This document shows, piece by piece, positions 25,701 through 36,838 of a stretch of DNA of 64,000 bases. Source of the DNA: Montifringilla adamsi (lineage: Eukaryota; Chordata; Aves; Passeriformes; Passeridae). Position 1 is the first letter of the stretch; every line of letters starts with the position of its first letter. The position numbers were made by a program, and so were the translations under genes. The notes below the pieces were generated by a model. It saw nothing but the letters and a program-made list of their open reading frames with translations, was not told where the DNA came from and did not search any database. The DNA lies in assembly GCA_017590115.1 (NCBI GenBank), contig JAGGNK010006559.1:8731784-8795783 (forward strand), read 5' to 3'.

Positions 25701-28700
25701 GAATTGCCAGCATATCAGAAAAGCAAGGGTTAACACCAGTAACAATACAGAAGTCCAAAACTGATGGCTGTTTACTACCCAGACTGGCCATTAAGGGACT
25801 TTAAGGGGTTGATAATGATTAGACCCAGTGACAACAGTTAGTAAGACTGACCTGTGGAAACACATGCCCTTTTTTCTCCACCTCACTATGTAACAACTGG
25901 GAGAAAAACTGCAGATTTTCACTGCACAAGATGCTCTTCCTACCTTTGAGAGCTTTCAGCACAAAGAATTAAGGAAAAAACTAGGTGAAAGATATATTGT
26001 GGTATGTTTGAAGATGAAAGAATGAGAGCTGAAAAGCTGTGAGTAGGTTCTATGCAATAGGAAAAGGAAGTAAGGGGGCAAGTGGGGCAAGATGCTTATA
26101 CAGCGAGGGGAAACATTTGAAACAAACATCCACAAGGAAGAGATGCTTTAAAATTATGTTTTCATGTCTGTTCTATTCAGGGTCTGTAGGGATTCCCAAA
26201 TTCACGTTCAACACTGAGCTTTTCTCATGGATATTCATGCACTGTGTGTGTGTGGGAATTGTTACACCAAACACCTGGTTTGATGCCTGGCCCATAGAAT
26301 TACATTAGCAATTTCTATAGATTTTTTTTTCTTGTATTTCTATTCACTGAGAGAATGCTTTTAGTGAGTCAACTTATCACAGAATGTGTTTAATTAACAG
26401 CTTATTAAAGATGATATGTTGCAGTAAGCAATAATAAAACAACACAATTTCGATTTCCATTGTATATAATGTTACAATATTTATGAACATCTCTATATAG
26501 GTGCTAGGGGACATAACGTTTTCTATGTTGGCTGAATACCACTGTATTCAGCTTCCCAGCCCTCTTCACCAAAGCACCTTTGGGAAACCGTTATGGGAGT
26601 TTTTTGTAGCAAATTCAATCTGTAAACATTCTTTTCTCTTCAGGTAAGAATTTTTATTTTAATGCATTTAAAAAATGTGTTTTTATTAAACAGTTCCCTT
26701 AAAATATATTAAAGGATAGTATATTATTAATTGATAGCATCCTGTCCTTTGGCAAAAGAAGAGCTTCTAGATACGTTCTAGCTGAAATATTATAAATAGA
26801 ATTAGTGATCTCATGCAGCACCCATTTCTCTGAAGTGCAGGATGCATCAGCTCTGATATCTATACAAAAATAATTTAAATGCAGTTTTCTTTTACATAAA
26901 GAGTATAATGAAAACTATTTTAGCCAGTGCTTCTGGAATTGTAATGGTAGGTAGCTTGAGGAAAATCCTGGCTGAAATATGGTATTAATGCTCTTTCTAA
27001 CAGCCAGTGCATTAGTTATACCAGCAAGCTGGAGGTCTAATGCAGTCTCCTAGGTTTGTGCAGAAAAACCACAAAATACATTTGGAAAATATAAATTCTG
27101 ACTCTCACACAATGGTGATTAATATTTCTGAAAACTCATGACTACCCCATAAACAGTCATTTCACTGCCACTTAGAGACATTTCTCAATCAGAGACTAAG
27201 GACAAGTCCACAGAAGTCTTGCTGAGGACAGATTCAGTTTGTGAACTACGCATAACAGCATGTTGTCCTTGTGCATAATATCACAAAACCATAAAATATG
27301 CTGAGATGTAGCAGGGCTGCTGGCTGTAGCTCTCACATTACTTCATGAATAATCCCCTATTATGACAATCTCCTTAGAAATTTCCAATGGCTGACCTTTT
27401 CCAGGGCAGAAGAGAAGAGAGAAGAAATTGCACTAAGCAAATATTATTTTTTTTAATTCATGGCTTAATTATCTTATTTCTCCACTAATTGTTGAACAGT
27501 GGACACAGATATGTACAGTTATATCTGTGGCCCTGAATTCTGCATCTATTCCTAGAGAAACATGATAATAATTAGAAAGCAGTGCCCAACTACTAAAGGT
27601 GTGTCAGTTAAAGGCACTGATCAGTATCACATGTAAAGAAATGTCAAGGTTCTCTGGGAGAGCATCTGCATCTGGAAACTTTTAGATGCCAGCTAGGGAG
27701 GAAGGATAAATGTAGACTAAATCTGTCTATTCTTTGACATTTGCAACAGAAGTAGCTGAGTCAGGATTGCAATGCTGAAATTCAGAAGGGAGAAGCAGTT
27801 TCTTCTGCAGCAGATAAAGGTAGAGTGATCATAGGAATCAATATGCTTCTGGGATTTCTCCTGTAAAGCTTTGGATTAAATTAAATTGAAAATGTAAAAT
27901 CTAGGAATACTGGAAATTCAGTAACATTCAAATATCCAAACAGAGATGACATTTCAGAAACCAAATGGGGTTTCTCTGAAAACTGCAAGGAAAAATATTT
28001 TAGAGTAGACCTAAACCCCTGCTATTTGTAGTTATAACATAATAGGAAACAGGTAATTTTTCACTTCTTTCTCAACGTGCCTTGATGGATGTCACTCAAA
28101 AACGTATCACTGTTTGGACTGGATTCAGTCTACATTTCATGTTTGCATTCGAATTTAGGTCTGTCACAACTGATAAATAGTGATAAATGTGACATTACTG
28201 CGTCTAAAGATCATTAAATGTCAGCTCATGCACTGGCAGCAAAATGGCTGGCAGAAAGTCAATGATGCAGGAACTGTATAGAGTGTGAAGAGCAGAGATG
28301 GATCTAGGGCAGCAGGGAGTCGTGCAAGCTGTGAGCAATCAATCAATCATTTTATGCTGAGGGAGAGCAAAATGAGATGTAAAGAGACTTCACTGTGTAC
28401 AGGTAGAGAGAAAAACTTCTTGTTTATAAGTGTTTTGACTCATGGCTGTGTGCATTTAGTAACCATGAAGAAAAATAATAGGTCAGTAAAAAGCATTCAT
28501 TGTACTACAGCAAATTGCTTTTGATAATTCATCTAAAAATTTATTTTCTTCTGTGGGTTTCAAAAATTATTTATCTATCTATTTATCTTATTTATCTGTT
28601 GCTAGAGCCTGGATAGTTTAAGTTTATTATTTCCTAATTTTAAGTAGTATCATAACCTGCAAAAATTAGTGTAAATAACATAATTGGCTTCTGATTTAGA

Positions 28701-30120
28701 CAGAAAATAGTAAAAATCTCCAGTGTTACAAAAAAACCAGCACACACACGGAATCCTTTTATGTAAGAGTTTATTTAAGTAAATATATGCCAACTGACTT
28801 AATTTTTCTTTCATAAATATAAACAATATAAAAAAATATGGCACAATTTTTTTTTTCCTTTTTTTTGAGGAGTAATCAAGAGCAAATCCATTTGGATTTC
28901 TAAAGTATGCCAACAAGAAAGTGCACAAACTTGATGTAATGGTGTTTGTCCATAAAGATTACCTAGTTTGGTTTCAAAAGTTATGCTTTGAGTAACACAA
29001 TGCTAACAGTCTTTTAAAAGAAAGCTATTTCTCTCTTCAAGCCACTTTCTATAAGCCAATCAACACTGAGACTTTTAAAAATTCTAGGAAAATACCTTTT
29101 AAATTGGAAAGTGTTTTAAAAAATGAAGCAAATAAAAAGCAGTCCTTTCAAATCACTGTAAACCCTCTGTAGCATTTAGTGTCCCCTACAGAATTTCTTT
29201 GTTGGCCTATAAACATACACTATTAACCCATATAGTTACAGTCACAAACGCAGAAGTTGAATTCTATGTATTTGCCTTATGAAAAAATGAGAAAAAAACT
29301 TAGCTATGTTTTCAGCCAAAAAAAGAGGTGATCTGAGTTCAAGCTTAGTGTTTAAGCAATATTATAATAGTGTTAAATACACAAGACTGTGTGTCTGTAG
29401 TAAATATGACTCTGATTAAGTACTTCTCTCCTTACAAGTCATGCAGATCTTACATGTTAATAAAAATCTTTTCCTAACACTCCAAGAATATTTAGATCTA
29501 AGGCAATATTAAGAGTATATATCATAGATGTCATTTAACGTTGTTAACAGCAAGAGGCCCAGGACATTGCCCCTTGCATGGATGGGGAGCTGCTCAGTGA
29601 GAGCGCAGTCTGCTTTCTAGCCAAAGCAGAGACTCAAAGTCCTGCTTGTTCTGTGCCTGCTTTACACAGACTGTAACATTTGAAATGTCACATTTTTCAG
29701 AGTCATTACATCCTCTTACACAGGCATCTTTCCAGAATTCACACCTCTTTGTCACCGGAGTCATCCCTGAAGTAAAATTAGAAATACTTGAGTACACTGA
29801 AAAAGTTACATGGTATATGGACATAGACAGTAGTTACTGAACATGAAGCTGGCCCTAGTTCTTCCTCAAATAGTTAGGATAGGTATCAACTACACAGTTA
29901 AGCTCCCATATTTCTTACCTCAGTGAGCTAAAAGGAAACAATGAAAAGAAAAGAACAAAGAGTACGAATCTGAAGACTGATTTTTCTTTTAATACATAAT
30001 ATTATGTGTTAATTCATTAATTATATTTCATAATATCATTGAATATTTTGACAAATGAAGCAGAACCTCTGTCATGTGCAAAGGTAAATTAAATAACCAA
30101 ATGTGAATAATCTATATTTA
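16758..30120. other. Long AT-rich non-coding stretch
   Basis: About 13 kb without a recognisable gene or interspersed repeat. Small items are a G run at about 17172-17179, a (CTG)5 near 18574-18590, a poly-A run at about 18999-19012 and a foldable segment at 26512-26595. A moderately GC-richer patch at about 21110-21660 shows no recognisable content. Tatc/tttatc simple sequence lies near 28570-28600. The absence of young repeats over this length is compatible with old intron or gene-desert DNA. Confidence 0.5.
26512..26595. other. Foldable segment: outer stem enclosing two hairpins
   Basis: An outer pair cataacg (26512-26518) / cgttatg (26589-26595) encloses two perfect hairpins. One is gctgaatac-cact-gtattcagc (26531-26552, 9-bp stem) and the other is ccaaag-cac-ctttgg (26569-26583, 6-bp stem). 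The outer stem can extend inward as gttttc / gaaac with one bulge. This would draw as a three-way junction. No tRNA, snRNA or snoRNA signature was recognised. Confidence 0.5.
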
Positions 30121-30703
30121 TGATCATTTTCCCTGGATTAGAGATAATTTTCTTCATGGTAGATGATATGGGGCTGTGTTTTTGATTTGTGCTGAAAACA
30201 ACGTTGTTAGCACAAGGAAGTTTTTATTTCTACAGAGCAGTTCTTGCACCGAGTCAAGGCCTTTTCTGCGTCTCATCCCACCCCACCAGCGAGGAGTGGG
30301 GCACAAGGAGTTGGGACGGGAGGGGACACAGCCAGGACAGCAGACCCCAAGTGACAAAGGGACATTCCATGCCATATGGTGTCATGCTCAGTATTTAGAC
30401 ACAGGGGAAGAAGAAGGGAGGGGGAAACATTCGTAGTGATGACGTTTATCTTCCCAAGTCATCGCAATGCATGATGGAGTTCCGCTCTCCTAAGGATGGC
30501 TGAACACCTGCCTGCCTGTGGGAATTGGTGACTAGAATCTTTGTGTCGCCTTCCTTGCGTGCACAGCCTCTACTTTATTAAACTGTCTTCATCTCAACCA
30601 ATGTGTTTTCTCAATTTTGCTCTTCAGATTCTCTCCCTCTTCCACCAGGGGAGCGTAGGCAAGTGGCTGTGTGTAGCTTAGCTCCTGGCTAGACAACTAA
30701 TAC
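30121..30703 (+). mobile_element. LTR of a second bird endogenous retrovirus family (approximate ends)
   Basis: The sequence follows an avian LTR I know in outline. The parts in order are an 'agagataattttcttcat' start region, gatttgtgctgaaaacaacg, 'gtcaaggccttttctgc', 'ccatatggtgtcatgctcag' followed by tatttagac (TATA-like), 'gatggctgaacacctgcctg', a tactttattaaactgtcttc polyadenylation region and 'gattctctccctcttccacc'. Both ends have decayed, so the boundaries are estimates and I found no target duplication. No internal retroviral genes flank it, so it is probably a solo LTR. The open frames within it are not genes. Confidence 0.85.
30577..30582 (+). terminator. Polyadenylation signal ATTAAA of the LTR
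   Basis: ATTAAA lies in the expected R region, about 120 bp before the 3' end of the LTR. Confidence 0.5.
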
Positions 30704-32867
30704 TGCTAACCTCAACAATATGAAGAGATAATTAAGTAATTCAAGCATCTAGCAGCTATCAAGTACCAAAGTGTGACTTCCTTTTACATTTAATCTATCA
30801 TTATTTATCATAATATGAAGATAAGGAATAATCAATAATAAACTCTTGAGGTCATTATTAACATGACATTGTTTAATGAAATGCACACAGCAGGGACCCA
30901 AGGCTGCATTACAATACAGAACAATAGAAGGCTGATGTAAATATGTAGAAACAAAATTGAGAAAAGCTAAGGCACAAAATAAAACATTATAACATACAGA
31001 CATAACAGATACTGCGCCTTAAGCTGCTCCAGTATGCATAGCCAGGATCCTGTACTTGAAAAAGATGCTGACTTTCTCCAGCTTATCCACAGGAAAGACA
31101 GGAGAGTTTGAAAAGCAAAGAGAACACGAAAGTTTTCTATGAAGAAAGAGGTAATGAATTGAGTTGATTTAATCCTGAAAAGTTGGAAGAGAAAATTTTT
31201 AAGAGTAAATGCATGAAAATTGCTGTAAAGAGGATAGAAATACTTTCAAAGAAGTTGTGAAGAGATTTGGCTCAAAAATCACAAAAAAAAAACTTAACAA
31301 ATAGTTAAATGTGGAAAAAGATTGCCTAGGAGAGTCCGGAAACTCCAATCATGTGAGTTTTGTGAGGCAGTTGGACAGAAATTGAGAGAATGACTCGGAT
31401 ATAGACAATATTGTTCATGGCAAGGGAATGGACTTCATTCTCACTTGGAAAGATACTTAAACTGTGGATAAATGCAGTTAAAATCTGCATCACATATATA
31501 CAGGAGATAGACTAAAGGGTGATTTTTTTCCCCCTACTGTCTAAAATGGATGGGTGATATCATTACCTTCCTTGCATGCTAAAGGAAAATCTTTGCTTAT
31601 CGACCATGTGCTGTAATCTTCCATTTTCACTATTTGAACTCAATGAAAAAGCCAAAAGGTAATTTTCAATTCTCAACTATAATGTCAATAGGCTTGTACA
31701 CTATTAATAGAATATTAAAATGTTTTACACAAAGGAAGAAAAACCTCCAGGAACCTCAGCACTTGGAGTTATAATATATTGGATGAGAAACAGAAGCAGG
31801 ACACTTATCTATTAGAAAACTATAATTAGAGTTAAATCAGAAACTTGCAAAAAATCCCATCTATTGTTCATGAAGAAATCAAGATTCAGTCCTTATTTAC
31901 AACTGAAGTCCTGCAGAAAAGTACAGAATAGAGATTTAACATTGGTTCTCTCACTTTATGCTTTTGTTAACATGTATTAGGAAGATAGAAAGGGAGGGTA
32001 AAGCAAAAGGAAAATGTAACAACATTTAACTGGTTTTGACTAGTTAAATATGTTTGTAGTGATATATTCACTCTTGTGGAGAAACAGAACTCTGCACAAC
32101 TGTGAAAAGGTAATTTTGAAAGTTTTCATATATTTCAGCAAGTGTTTTCTCCCTCTGTTGTCACAACATCCATATGTAACAAAATGTGTTTTACCCACTA
32201 ATTTTCTTTTAGGTTTTCTGAGGAAAACCTCAGATATGAACACCAATAAGTTCAAGATAACTTATTGGGGAATAGGAATGTCTGTTTCTGTGTTCTCATT
32301 CCAAAATGATTTATTTAATTAATTGAGATCATTGTTTTGCTAAAAAGCCCAAAGAGTTGTCTGCCTCTCCTCCATTATTTTTTTGCCACAAAATTATGTA
32401 TTTTTGTTGATGATGGGATTTGATTTCTGCCTTGTATTATCAAGCTCAGTTATGCACAGAAGCCATTAATCGTGAGCCTTGTTGCTAAAACAATTCCCTA
32501 CCCATGAACCTCAGTTCACCTGAGCAAGCCGGCGCTTTTGAGTATCAAATCCTCCTCCCAAACCAATCAGTACTCTCATTTGCAAAACTTGTACCATAAG
32601 ATTTCTTCCTTTTCATTGATTTTTCAGTTATTCCATTATCAGTGTGCAGTGCTGATCGCAGAACTGCCAAGAGGGAAGGCTGTTGGCTGAAGGAAAAGAA
32701 TGGCATTGTTATACATGCTACTTAAGTTATATTTATGGAGTGAGGATTTTCCTCTCAGGTTCTTGAATGGGCTTGCACTGCTGTCTGTATAAGACTTGTT
32801 CTCTGTGTTTTATAGCTACCCAGATGAATATTAATATGAGACATTGGGGGGAAATTTAAGAAAGTTA
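30704..32867. other. AT-rich non-coding DNA containing a decayed CR1
   Basis: Apart from the possible CR1 at 31136-31420, nothing was recognised. The open frames are short and overlap on both strands. Confidence 0.5.
31136..31420 (+). mobile_element. Probable ancient, highly diverged CR1 fragment
   Basis: The segment keeps the order of CR1 landmarks at low identity: 'tatgaagaaagaggtaatga' then 'gatttaatcctgaaaag' (compare CR1 'ttcagcctggaaaag'), then 'gattgcctaggagagtccgg' and aaactcc (compare 'ggttgcccagagag...tctcc'), then gaggcagttggacag. This would be much older than the other CR1 copies here. The match was made by eye and could be overread. Confidence 0.35.
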
Positions 32868-33218
32868 CTTGTAAGCCTTTTCAATACATAAACAACAACG
32901 AAAAAGGATCACTGGTTTTCACTTTAAGGAAAACGTACCACTTCTACTCAGTGTAGCAAGGAGAAAGTTTCAAAGAAAACATGCACTTCTCGACAAGCAC
33001 AAACTGTGAAATGTATTAGAAAATAAAGGTTTTAATGTCAATTATCATTAAAAACCTTATTTTCAAAAACACTTCACAGTTTAGTCATGCTGAGAAGTGC
33101 TTCTCATCTTTGAAATTTTCAGCCTGCTACACTGAGCAAAATGGGTGCAATTTTCTTTTAATTGTTTTGAACACCATGTGTGAGAGAACATGACAGAATG
33201 CAAATTGCTTCTACAAGA
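32868..33218. repeat. Imperfect palindrome of about 350 bp (long inverted repeat)
   Basis: The inner arms are 32947-33037 and 33046-33136, reverse complements over 91 ungapped positions with 72 identities by hand count, around an 8-nt centre (tcaattat). Shared blocks include ctcagtgtagca, tttcaaag, gcacttctc, aaactgtgaa and gaaaataa. Similarity continues outward with gaps, via aaggaaaa/aaagaaaa and cttgtaagc/cttgtagaagc, to about 32868 and 33218, symmetric about 33041. It may be an old hairpin-type non-autonomous transposon or an inverted duplication. I saw no clear target duplication. Confidence 0.85.
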
Positions 33219-33725
33219 TGTAAGCAGCAAATAAGTTGTCGAATTTTGTGGCATCTCTCTGTGAGCTGAAAGCATGAGATGCACTACTTTTTAGCAATAG
33301 GTCAGGGAGGAATATCTCTCTCCCTTGTTTGCTCTTTCCCTGGTTTTAGTTTGCAATTCAAGACAAGAAACCAAGAGGTTTCGTGTTCATAGTGCAGTAA
33401 GAGTTCTGTCCTCAGCAGCAATAGTGGAGACCCTGGGTCAGAGCTAAACCAGACTCACAGCATTAGGGGTCTTTCAAAGTCACCTGTCTGCCTCCCAGCT
33501 ATGCATACCATAAATGCAAACTGCAAAGCAATCTTTTTTCTTTAGTCTTTCTAGCTGGCCAGGCTGAACTAGGGCTGTAAATTATTATGGACTAAGCTCC
33601 ACCATGCATTAATCATAATGTGGTGCCACACTCTTACACAACAGGCCAGCATCTTGTGCTGATCCTTGTCCAGTGAACAATATATACTGAGAACTAAAAA
33701 ATAGTCATGAAATACACTGACTGCC

Positions 33726-33776
<51 letters not shown>

Positions 33777-36179
33777 CCCCAGAATCTCTGCAGAGCCAGG
33801 TATTTCTATTTCTCCCAGCTATTGCACACATACAGCAATATGAAAACAGAAAGAGGGCAAAACTCAGACCGTCTATGAAACGAGGCAATTAGCAACAATG
33901 AAACAAACACTTCAATTTTATCTCATATGATCAATTAGGCACAATTGAGGAGGCTAGTAGAAGATGTTTGCCTCTGTAGTACTTCTCTGGCTTTCCCTAG
34001 TTAGTTTGCTTTCTGCAGCACTGTGTTATAAGGCACAGTGGTCAGATTTCACTTTGAAAGCCTCTAATGATCTGACAAAAGTTTTCAGCTGAGTTGCAAT
34101 AGAAATTCCCCGAGGAAAATTTGACATTGCATTATTACTGCAATAGCTTCTACAGATATTGCAAAGTCAAATTAATATAATTCTTTTAGGGGTAAGTGCC
34201 TTCTGCAATGTGGTTTCTTTGTGCAACATGACAGAACTGTCACACTATTTTTATCAAAATTCTTGTGGGTTCAGAAAAAAAAAATTCTCTTGTTCTATCT
34301 TCATCTAGGAAATAAGGTTACTCCTGGACATCATCTTGCACTTCAGCTGCCCAGGAGAACTTTAACTTTATGATTTCCAATTCCTTATCCTTACAATGGA
34401 GGTTCCATGCAAATTTCCATACCTGGTCTCACTCTTAAAAAGCTGACAGAAATGAAATAAGTAACAGGATAAACTTGTGAGAAAAAATTCACTGGGCCAT
34501 AACATAGAGCGTATCTACATATAGCTGGAAATCTGTGTAAAGACTGCTGGAGGCATTCTGAGTCCACCATTAATGTCGCAGGGAAGGATTTTCTTTGCAT
34601 AGCACGATAGAAGGAGGCTGTTTTGAGACAAATTAAGGGATATGTCTGCAAAGAACTGATTAATAAATGTTTTTGTAGAAACCACAAGTACAAGAATTCT
34701 GGAGGCATTCTGGAGTGCTCTTTCCCCCTTCTTTCTCTCCTTCTTCTCAAAGATAAAGAAATGAAATCCATTCTTTTCTCATTCTGTGTACATGAAATGA
34801 GTCTCATCCTATTATAAATTTGGTCTTCTTATTGTACTTAAACATGACCATTATTCTGTTAATTCATTTATTCTCAAGGCACATCTAGACTACAAACATT
34901 TGAAATCGGGATAGAAGTCTTGCACATTAAACATGAAAAGCAGCTCTGTTCAGCTTAAGCATAAATGACAAAGCTGAAGTTTTTCCCTGAACACTCAAAA
35001 GCAAAACTATTGAAGAACTTTTTCTACTATGATTGTGTGTGAGAGCAAGACATGTTTAAGAAAGAGAATAGATAAATCCACATGGCATGGACATTTTCTA
35101 ATATTCTGTATAGCAAGAGTGAATGAAACATTGTTTCATTGCATGAGCTATCATAAAAGTAACTGATTAAAAAAAAAAATTAGGAAAAGGAAAAGTGACC
35201 AGGTATCAAGCACACACATTGATGGCTAATTTTTTCCCTCAGCAGTGTAAAGTGGAAAAATATGGTTTTGTATACCTTTTGTATACCTTTAAAATGGTTT
35301 TTTTCCATTTTAAGTCTCAATATCTGTAGAATTCTGATTTTTCACCATATAAAACATAACTTTAAAAAATTTTCAACACTTTTTAATAAAGGCCAAGTTG
35401 TCTTATTTGAGTGATATTAAAGGTGTTCCTCAGTTCAGACCACAAAACATTCCTTTCTTCCTTCAATCTTACATGTTTTCATTACAATCCAGATAACTGG
35501 ACATTTCTGTCTGTGATTTAAGTCTTCTAAGGGGATGTAGGGAAATATTTCATTTTAAATAAAGTCTTGTGTTCAAGCTAATCAGAAAGGGACACAAGTC
35601 CTGGAGGCGCATCAAGACAAAAAATACAGGAAAGTATATCATGAATGAGACTTTGCTGAGAAGAAAAAAATAACATTGCAGAGCTTTTTCAGTGCTCTAT
35701 AACCCTGTGTAAGAGGGCTGTTATGTGCCTTAGGTATTCTTGACATGGCCTTTTTTTTTGCCCTTTCATACTGTACCCTTGATGACTCTAAGTACAGAAA
35801 AAGTAGGAAATTTATGTTTTCTGTATATTTTATATTGGACTCTTCACTTTGGCATTTGAAGCCTAAATAAGACTTGCTTTTAATAAGAAAAGAGAAAATC
35901 CACAAGAAGACCTCAAAGAAGTAGGCAAAATTTATTCCAAATAAAGTCAGATATCAATATATTACATAATTTTAATTTTGTCATAGAAGCATTAACAGAT
36001 TGTAGCACCTTTGCTTTACTAATAATTAGTCATAAATAGTGTGTTATTGATCATAACTCCATATAATTTGAAGATCTTTTTATTATGGATTGGTTTGCAT
36101 TACAATGGTCCTGCTGGTGACAGACAGGGTGCAACTGTCTCAAGGGGGCAATATTAACACGGCTCATTGAAACTAATTT
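33219..36179. other. AT-rich non-coding DNA
   Basis: Nothing was recognised except the T tract at 33730-33776. A minus-strand open frame of 138 codons (34391-34807) is the longest outside LTRs, but it resembles no known family. A short direct repeat with a TTAAAATGG/CCATTTTAA hairpin lies near 35270-35315. Confidence 0.5.
33730..33776 (+). repeat. Uninterrupted 47-nt poly-T tract
   Basis: Forty-seven consecutive T residues lie between cccagg and ccccag. Read on the minus strand this is a long poly-A, but no retrocopy was recognised next to it. Its length may vary between individuals or be affected by sequencing error. Confidence 0.95.
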
Positions 36180-36838
36180 GAAGGGGCACCAGACTCACCA
36201 GTGGGTGTTGATCTAGGGAAGTGTGTCTGGAAAGCTTCCTGGTAGAGAAGAACTTGGGGATACAGGCCAACAGATGGCTAAATGTGATCCAGCTTGTGCC
36301 CAGGTGGCCAAGCAGGCCAGTGGCATCCTGATTTGTATAAGGAATAGTGGCCAGCAGGACCAGGGCAGTGATTGTCTCCCTGTACTCAGCACTCGTGAGG
36401 CTCGAATTCGAGGGGCACCTCAAATTCTATGTCCAATTTTTGGCTCCTCACCACTAGAAAGGCATTGAGGTGCTGGAGCAGGTCCAGAGAAGGGCAATGA
36501 AGCTGGTGAAGGTTCTGGAGCAAAAGTCTTACGAGGAACAGATGAGGGAGTTGGGATTGTTTAGCCCGGCAAAAAGGAGGCTCAAGTGGGACCTTATTGC
36601 TCTTTATAACTGCTTGAGATGATGTTGCAGTGAGGGGAGGTGAGGTTGGTGCCTTCTCCCAGGTAGGAAGAGGCTGCTCAGGAATGCGTTTGAGTCACCA
36701 TTCCTGGAAGTATTTAAAATATGAGTAGATGTGATGCTTAGGGACATGGTTTACAGGCAAACATGGTAGTTCTGGGTTAGTGGTTGGACCTAATGATCTT
36801 AGAGATCTTTTCCAATTTAAATGATTTTATAATTCTAC
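36180..36838 (+). mobile_element. CR1 LINE, longest copy in the window (3' ORF2 end plus tail)
   Basis: This copy reaches back into the end of the CR1 reverse-transcriptase ORF: agaacttggggatacaggcc, 'gatccagcttgtgcccaggt', ggccaagcaggccagtggca, 'tgtactcagcactcgtgagg'. It runs on through 'ggtccagagaagggcaatga', 'gggattgtttagcccggc', ggaggctcaagtgggacc, 'tattgctctttataactgc', 'tggttggacctaatgatctt' and ataattctacat. The frame is broken, and the tail seems shortened between about 36660 and 36700, where the 'ctcccaggtaggaagaggct' region joins the later tail sequence. It is a dead, 5'-truncated copy. CR1-like sequence may begin slightly earlier. Confidence 0.92.

Noticed and set aside
27280..27340. 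Tcacaaaaccataaaatatg, considered as a reverse CR1 tail
   Set aside because: The similarity to the usual reverse CR1 start ends after a few bases.
30154..30436. Overlapping 69-86 codon frames on both strands
   Set aside because: They are part of the LTR at 30121-30703.
34391..34807. 138-codon minus-strand open frame, the longest outside LTRs
   Set aside because: It has no recognisable motif or convincing splice or start context; one such length is expected by chance in 64 kb on six frames.
36154..36468. Open frames of 81-89 codons
   Set aside because: They are remnants and shadows of the CR1 ORF2 end at 36180-36838.
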